A stretch of 9,884 nt of DNA. Origin: Phycisphaerales bacterium (GTDB lineage Bacteria; Planctomycetota; Phycisphaerae; Sedimentisphaerales; Anaerobacaceae). Position 1 is the stretch's first letter; each line of letters begins with the position of its first letter. The stretch covers positions 1-9,884 of the forward strand of contig DSDB01000433.1 of assembly GCA_011057845.1 (NCBI GenBank). The letters are read 5' to 3'. Shown in pieces: positions 6,314 through 9,884 of this stretch. A program made the position numbers and the translations under genes. Under the pieces are notes generated by a model. That model was not told where the DNA came from. It searched no databases and saw nothing but the letters and a program-made list of their open reading frames with translations.

Positions 6314-7087
6314 ATGCTGAAGGTCGCTACATTCAATGTGAATTCGCTTCGGGCCAGACTGAACGTGGTCTACGACTGGCTGCAAGTCAATAGGCCCGAT
6401 ATTCTCGCGGTTCAGGAGACCAAGGTTCAGGACGCGGATTTCCCCGGGGCGGACTTCGATGCCATTGGATACCGATATGTTTTTCGCGGACAGAAGTCGT
6501 ACAACGGCGTGGCCGTTTTCAGCCGCTCGGCGATTTCCAACGTGCGATTCGGCCTGCTGGACGAGTCTCGTGACGAGCCGCGGCTGGTTGCGGCCGAGAC
6601 TTGCGGTGTGCACATCGTCAACACCTACGTTCCACAGGGGGATTCTCCGGCGTCTCCGAAATACGCCTACAAACTTGCATGGTTTGTGCGGTTGCGGGAG
6701 TTCTTCGAGGCGCGTTTCCGGCCGGACCAGCCGATCCTCTGGGGCGGTGACTTGAATGTCGCGCCGGAGGCGATCGATGTGTACGATCCGGTGGCGTTGC
6801 TCGGGCACGTCTGCTTCAACCCGGAGGTCTCGATGCGGCTGTCGGATGTTCGGGCGTGGGGGTTTACCGATCTGTTCCGGATGCACTGCGGGCAGCCCGG
6901 CCAGTACACGTTCTGGGACTATCGCATGAGGGACGCCCTCAAGCAGAACCGCGGCTGGCGGCTGGACCACATCATGGGCACGCCGCCACTGGCGCAGCGG
7001 TGCACGGCCTGCTACATCGACAAAGGCCCCCGGGCCGCCGAAAGGCCCAGCGATCACACGCCTTTGGTCGCCGAATTTGACCTTTGA
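6314..7087 (+). CDS. xth: Exodeoxyribonuclease III / AP endonuclease (Xth)
   Basis: Mg-dependent DNA-repair nuclease of the endonuclease/exonuclease/phosphatase family that cuts at abasic sites and degrades 3' ends. It is 257 aa, the normal length. Seen: TFNVNSLRAR (6-15), the metal-ligand motif QETKVQD with E35, NTYVPQG with Y105, the catalytic GGDLNVAP with D146 and N148, GWRLDHI (214-220) and SDHTPL with D247-H248. All catalytic residues known from E. coli ExoIII appear present. It starts 5 nt after the glycosyltransferase stop with no clear ribosome site, so it probably relies on translational coupling. It converges with the decarboxylase gene, ending 25 nt away, and no T-tailed terminator is seen between them. 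Confidence 0.97.
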   Translation: MLKVATFNVNSLRARLNVVYDWLQVNRPDILAVQETKVQDADFPGADFDAIGYRYVFRGQKSYNGVAVFSRSAISNVRFGLLDESRDEPRLVAAETCGVHIVNTYVPQGDSPASPKYAYKLAWFVRLREFFEARFRPDQPILWGGDLNVAPEAIDVYDPVALLGHVCFNPEVSMRLSDVRAWGFTDLFRMHCGQPGQYTFWDYRMRDALKQNRGWRLDHIMGTPPLAQRCTACYIDKGPRAAERPSDHTPLVAEFDL

Positions 7088-7112
7088 AGCCTATCCATGC
7101 GCCTCTCGATGG

Positions 7113-8252
7113 CTATCGGTTCACATGCAGGATGTGCGCGCCTTCAAAGCCATTAAACCGCGTCGATGAGGCGATACTGTAGGCGCCGATGTTCTCGGTC
7201 AGCAGGCACTCGCCGATGTCGAGGTCTCCGGGCAACTGGGCTGATAGCGTGATCTTGTCGAAACTGTCGCAGGTGGGGCCGACCACCGCACACACCTGGG
7301 CCGGGCCGTCGCGAAACGCCTGGAAATTGGGCACCCAGTGGTCGAAGACGACGCCGGAGAAGGTATGGTAGACGCCGTCGTTGATGTAGTAGAAGGTCTT
7401 GCCGTCGCGGCGCGCTCGGCCGATGATTTCGCTGACGAGCACGGCCGATGTGGCGGCGATGAACCGGCCGGGCTCGGCGATGATTTCGACATCGGACGCG
7501 AACAGCCGCTCGCACTCGGCGTTGATGGCCTGAGCCATCTTCTCGAATTGGGGGACATCAGGATGGTACGGCACGGGAAAACCGCCCCCGATGTCGATGA
7601 TCTTCAGTTCGTAGCCCTTCCTCCGGCAGTCGGCGAAGACGTGGGCGGCGATCTCTATCGCCTCGATGTAGTTGCCGGGATTCGTGCACTGGCTTCCGAC
7701 GTGAAAACTCAGGCCCTCGACCACCAGACCCAGGTCGAACGCCCTGGCCACCAGGCCGCAGGCGTCGGCGGGATCGGCGCCGAACTTGGAACTGAGCTCG
7801 ACGATGGAGCCGATGTCGGGGACCTTCAGTCGCAGGACCAGGCCGGCAGTGTCGCAGCAATCCTTGATCTTCCCCAGTTCGTCTTCGTTGTCGTAGGTGA
7901 CAAGCGGCCTGTAACGACGGATCTTGCGGAGCGTCTCGCGGTCCTTGATCGTGTTGGCGAAGATGATCTTGTCCCAGATGTAGTGCTCCTTCGTCGGCTC
8001 ATCGAGGCCGTGAATGTGTTCGTAGACGAGCATGAACTCATTGTACGAGGCGACGTCGAAGCTGGCGCCTTCGTTAAAGAGCGTCTTGACCACCTCGGGG
8101 TCGGAATTGGCCTTGACCGCGTAGTAGGCCTGGATTCGCGGCAGATGCTTTCTGAAGCGGCGGTAATTGGCCCGCAGGACATCGTGATCGATGACCAGCA
8201 GGGGGGTGCCGTGTTGGCGCGCCCGTTCGAGGAGGTGCTTCGGGGCCGCCAT
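7113..8252 (-). CDS. Type III (alanine-racemase fold) PLP decarboxylase, ornithine/lysine decarboxylase-like
   Basis: A 379-aa decarboxylase of the eukaryotic-type ODC/diaminopimelate decarboxylase fold. Seen: YYAVKANSDP (43-52) with K47 as the PLP lysine; LSFHVGSQ (181-188) with H184 stacking on PLP; IDIGGGFP (219-226) and AEPGRF (259-264), which bind the PLP phosphate; and GPTCDSFD (325-332), in which C328 and D329 match the catalytic Cys-Asp pair of ODC. It lacks the conserved C-terminal features of diaminopimelate decarboxylase, so ornithine (to putrescine) or lysine (to cadaverine) is expected; which is preferred cannot be told. Its start overlaps the dhs-like stop as TGATG, so the two are coupled; a GGAGG lies 11 nt upstream. 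An in-frame extension back to 8483 was not used because it overlaps dhs and lies outside the family domain. Confidence 0.92.
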   Translation of the reverse strand: MAAPKHLLERARQHGTPLLVIDHDVLRANYRRFRKHLPRIQAYYAVKANSDPEVVKTLFNEGASFDVASYNEFMLVYEHIHGLDEPTKEHYIWDKIIFANTIKDRETLRKIRRYRPLVTYDNEDELGKIKDCCDTAGLVLRLKVPDIGSIVELSSKFGADPADACGLVARAFDLGLVVEGLSFHVGSQCTNPGNYIEAIEIAAHVFADCRRKGYELKIIDIGGGFPVPYHPDVPQFEKMAQAINAECERLFASDVEIIAEPGRFIAATSAVLVSEIIGRARRDGKTFYYINDGVYHTFSGVVFDHWVPNFQAFRDGPAQVCAVVGPTCDSFDKITLSAQLPGDLDIGECLLTENIGAYSIASSTRFNGFEGAHILHVNR

Positions 8253-9460
8253 CAGACAACGAGCCTCCGCATGAGACGCCGCAGTTGCTCGACTTCTTTG
8301 TTGTTCCGGAGGTACGATTCGACCAGCTTGGCCCGCAGTTCCGGCCCTCGGTCGTACAATCGCTTGAACTTCTTGGACGCCGTGGCCCTCAGGACGTAGG
8401 CGGCCATGATCGGCAGCGCCACCGTCACATCGAGATAGGCCGTCACCGTCTCGTCGAGTTGGGTCGGGTCGATCTTGCCCCAACTGGCGGCCTCGCTCGG
8501 CGGGGCGCCGGACAGCCCGCCGGTGTCGGGCCTGGCGTCGGTGATGTTGATGTCGTAGTCCTGCCCGGCCTCGGGGATCATGAGAACTTCCTGAATCTGC
8601 GGCTCGGTCTGGAGCATGAAGTTCTTGGGGCTGCCCCCGCCGATGAGGATGACGCCGGTCTTGCCCTTTTCGTACTTCTTGGCGTTGAGGATGATGGCGG
8701 TGCTGTCGTTGACGTCGATACTGGGGTTGATCTTGAGCTTGAATCGGTCCTGGAGGTCCGAAGCTTCGGCCAGCAGCTCCAGCCCCGCCACGTTCATGCC
8801 GATGGTCGAGTCGCCGGGCGAAGACGTGAACACGGGAATGCCGTTGCGATAGGCGGCGGCCAGGATGCTGACCTGTCCGAGCTTGTTCTTGCGTTCTTGT
8901 TCGTCCAGGACCTTTCCCAAGTGGTGGTAGAACTCCCGGGTGCCCATTTCCTTCTGAAACTCCGGCCGCAGGAGTATCTTGCGCAGACGCCGGTCGGTCT
9001 CCATGAGCACGTCTTCGTAGTCGAACAGGATGTCATAGATGCGGGTGACTCCCTTGTCGCGAAGGTCCGCGTCGTCAACGAGGTGGCTGCCGCGATACAG
9101 GGGCAGGTTGAATGGGTAGTGGATATCGTGGTACATGTTGGCGCCGGTGGCGCTGATCCAGTCCACAAAACCGTGATTCATCAGGGGGATGATGGCGCTG
9201 GGGCCCATCCCGGCCGGCGTCAGGGCCCCGGCGAGGCTCATGCCCACGGTCACATTTTGTTTGGCGTACCTATCGCGCAGGAGCTGGCAGGCGGCTCGCA
9301 GCCGCCCTCCGTTGTAGGCGTCCATGCCGTCGATCAGGGCGACGATGTCGGTGGATGCGGAGATAGGTTCCGGCAGGATGCGCTTGCCGGAAAGGTACCG
9401 CCGTTTGCCGTGCTGACATGCTTTCTTGCTGGCCATTTCTGCTTCTGTTCCTTCCATCAT
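8252..9460 (-). CDS. Deoxyhypusine synthase-family protein (bacterial Dhs-like, possibly a homospermidine-type synthase)
   Basis: 402 aa from the first ATG. NAD-dependent enzymes of this family transfer an aminobutyl group from a polyamine through a lysine imine; in eukaryotes and archaea the acceptor is eIF5A/aIF5A. Seen: FLSGKRILP-like RYLSGKRILP (21-30), VGMSLAGALTPAGMG (72-86), WISATGANMYHD (101-112), the NAD-site FTSSPGDSTIGM (211-222), catalytic-loop IGGGSPKNF with K279 in the place of the active lysine, and DTGGLSGAPPSEAASWGKID (312-331). The active lysine is retained. Bacteria have no eIF5A, so the acceptor is probably a free diamine. The ATG at 9460 has no clear ribosome site; ATGs at 9457 and 9436 are alternatives, the last (394 aa) with AAGGAA about 12 nt upstream. 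It is the first gene of a pair with the decarboxylase. Confidence 0.92.
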   Translation of the reverse strand: MMEGTEAEMASKKACQHGKRRYLSGKRILPEPISASTDIVALIDGMDAYNGGRLRAACQLLRDRYAKQNVTVGMSLAGALTPAGMGPSAIIPLMNHGFVDWISATGANMYHDIHYPFNLPLYRGSHLVDDADLRDKGVTRIYDILFDYEDVLMETDRRLRKILLRPEFQKEMGTREFYHHLGKVLDEQERKNKLGQVSILAAAYRNGIPVFTSSPGDSTIGMNVAGLELLAEASDLQDRFKLKINPSIDVNDSTAIILNAKKYEKGKTGVILIGGGSPKNFMLQTEPQIQEVLMIPEAGQDYDINITDARPDTGGLSGAPPSEAASWGKIDPTQLDETVTAYLDVTVALPIMAAYVLRATASKKFKRLYDRGPELRAKLVESYLRNNKEVEQLRRLMRRLVV

Positions 9461-9521
9461 TTGTATGATGACCGGCGTTCAGGGTACACAAAACGCCTCT
9501 GCCGGGCTATGCAGGGCACAT

Positions 9522-9551
9522 AGTATAGGCGAACAGACCCCTTGGTTCGAA
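9522..9551 (-). promoter_or_regulatory. Candidate promoter of the dhs-decarboxylase operon
   Basis: On the minus strand TATACT (9527-9522, five of six consensus bases) lies about 62 nt upstream of the first dhs ATG. The matching -35 area holds only a weak TTCGAA (9551-9546) at 18 nt spacing. A short inverted repeat, CGAAC (9530-9534) with GTTCG (9545-9549), spans the spacer and may be chance. Confidence 0.4.
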
Positions 9552-9570
9552 AAAAAACACGCCTGATGGC

Positions 9571-9601
9571 AAAAAAAGGGCTACTGCAGCGCAGAAGGGC
9601 C
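9571..9601 (-). terminator. Candidate intrinsic terminator, minus strand, with a second T-run downstream
   Basis: On the minus strand an imperfect GC-rich stem (core CTGC - gct - GCAG, 9594-9584, with outer GGC/GCC) is followed one base later by seven Ts (9577-9571). A further run of eight Ts lies at 9557-9550. Together they would end a transcript arriving from beyond the right edge, just before the dhs promoter. The stem is interrupted by an internal loop, so the call is moderate. Confidence 0.35.
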
Positions 9602-9613
9602 GGATGGCTTGCG

Positions 9614-9630
9614 AGGTGTGGGACACACCT
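9614..9630 (-). other. Perfect 7-bp hairpin
   Basis: AGGTGTG (9614-9620), a 3-nt loop, then CACACCT (9624-9630). No T-run follows on either strand, so it is not a terminator by itself. On the minus strand it would lie shortly before the candidate terminator at 9571-9601 and may be part of the same RNA 3' region. Confidence 0.35.
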
Positions 9631-9689
9631 TGGCTATCGTATCTGCGTTCTCTGAGCGCAAACTCTTTCTATTTAAGCACTTATGAGAT

Positions 9690-9884
9690 CCTGGGCACAG
9701 CCTGGAGCAGGCCGTTGGGCTACCGTCGGGAACTGCTGCCCCCGGCGTTGGCAGGACCCGTTCATCAGACGGGGGGACGCTGATCCGTCTGGCGGCCGTG
9801 AGATCCCCGGCCCACGCCGCCGGCTGCCGGGACAGACCGGGGAAAGACGCACCGCCCCTAGTTCAAGCCGAGTCTTGCCCAACG
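9690..9884 (-). ncRNA. Possible structured RNA or leader, running off the right edge
   Basis: No convincing coding frame is seen here. Several helices can form side by side: GCCTG/CAGGC (9700-9712), directly next to CGTTGGGC (9713-9720), which pairs with GCCCAACG (9877-9884). Inside that eight-base-pair closing helix lie CGGG/CCCG (9727-9744), CAGACGG/CCGTCTG (9766-9791), CCCCGG/CCGGGG (9805-9842) and AAGAC/GTCTT (9844-9876), the last abutting the closing helix. The layout resembles a multi-branched RNA. The minus strand is preferred because poly-T tracts follow at 9577 and 9557. No match to RNase P RNA, tmRNA, 4.5S or common riboswitch cores was recognised. High GC makes short helices easy to find, so the call is tentative. 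Confidence 0.25.

Noticed and set aside
7088..7112. Bidirectional terminator between xth and the decarboxylase
   Set aside because: Only a four-base-pair stem (CCAT/ATGG) with a mismatch outside and no T-run on either strand.
8253..8483. N-terminal extension of the decarboxylase
   Set aside because: It lies wholly inside the dhs-like gene in another frame and shows no decarboxylase features; ATG 8252 matches the domain start and overlaps the dhs stop.
8285..9523. 412-aa plus-strand frame opposite dhs, and a similar 353-aa frame opposite the decarboxylase (7338-8399)
   Set aside because: Both mirror clearly recognised genes; long antisense frames are common in GC-rich DNA, and their translations show no recognisable domain.
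9541..9560. tRNA T-loop-like GGTTCGA
   Set aside because: No acceptor, D or anticodon arms can be built around it.
9727..9750. Cobalamin-riboswitch-like GGGAA and GCTGCCCCCG
   Set aside because: The two pieces are adjacent without the intervening GGTG/CCGG arm, and no B12-box follows.
9673..9882. 69-aa minus-strand frame in the right-hand region
   Set aside because: Low-complexity Arg/Pro/Gly-rich translation without family likeness, overlapping the predicted helices; no supporting ribosome site was seen.

Overview
The window is a GC-rich bacterial chromosome segment with seven complete genes, one gene cut by the left edge, and a 424-bp right-hand stretch with no convincing gene. The gene set suggests a deep-branching, possibly anaerobic bacterium, perhaps Planctomycetota. 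The hints are an Fe-S-type Rrf2 regulator, a long serine acetyltransferase, direct sulfhydrylation by MetY, and a bacterial deoxyhypusine-synthase-like protein paired with a type III PLP decarboxylase. The taxonomic guess is weak because no rRNA or other marker gene is present.

Left part (1-3754, minus strand): a compact operon read from right to left as rrf2 - cysK - cysE - nadA - metY, with gaps of 16, 33, 0 and 23 nt. CysE and CysK make cysteine from serine, acetyl-CoA and sulfide. MetY fixes sulfide into homocysteine. NadA is a [4Fe-4S] enzyme of NAD synthesis. The leading gene encodes an Rrf2-family regulator with three cysteines spaced almost as in IscR, so the operon may link cysteine and Fe-S status to sulfide assimilation and an Fe-S-dependent NAD step.

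Middle (3755-7087): a 250-bp divergent control region carries two sigma-70-like promoters of similar design back to back, plus a second -10 box and an inverted repeat near the rrf2 start. Going right, a 767-aa glycosyltransferase with an extra C-terminal, probably alpha/alpha-toroid, domain is followed after 5 nt by exodeoxyribonuclease III (xth).

Right part (7113-9460, minus strand): a two-gene polyamine operon, dhs-like then ornithine/lysine-type decarboxylase, joined by a TGATG stop-start overlap. It converges on xth. The likely flow is amino acid to diamine (decarboxylase), then aminobutyl transfer by the Dhs-like enzyme, perhaps to homospermidine.

Far right (9461-9884): a likely promoter for dhs, two poly-T tracts on the minus strand that look like transcription ends, and a stretch able to form several adjacent helices. 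That stretch may be the 3' part of a structured RNA or leader running beyond the window; no known RNA family was recognised.
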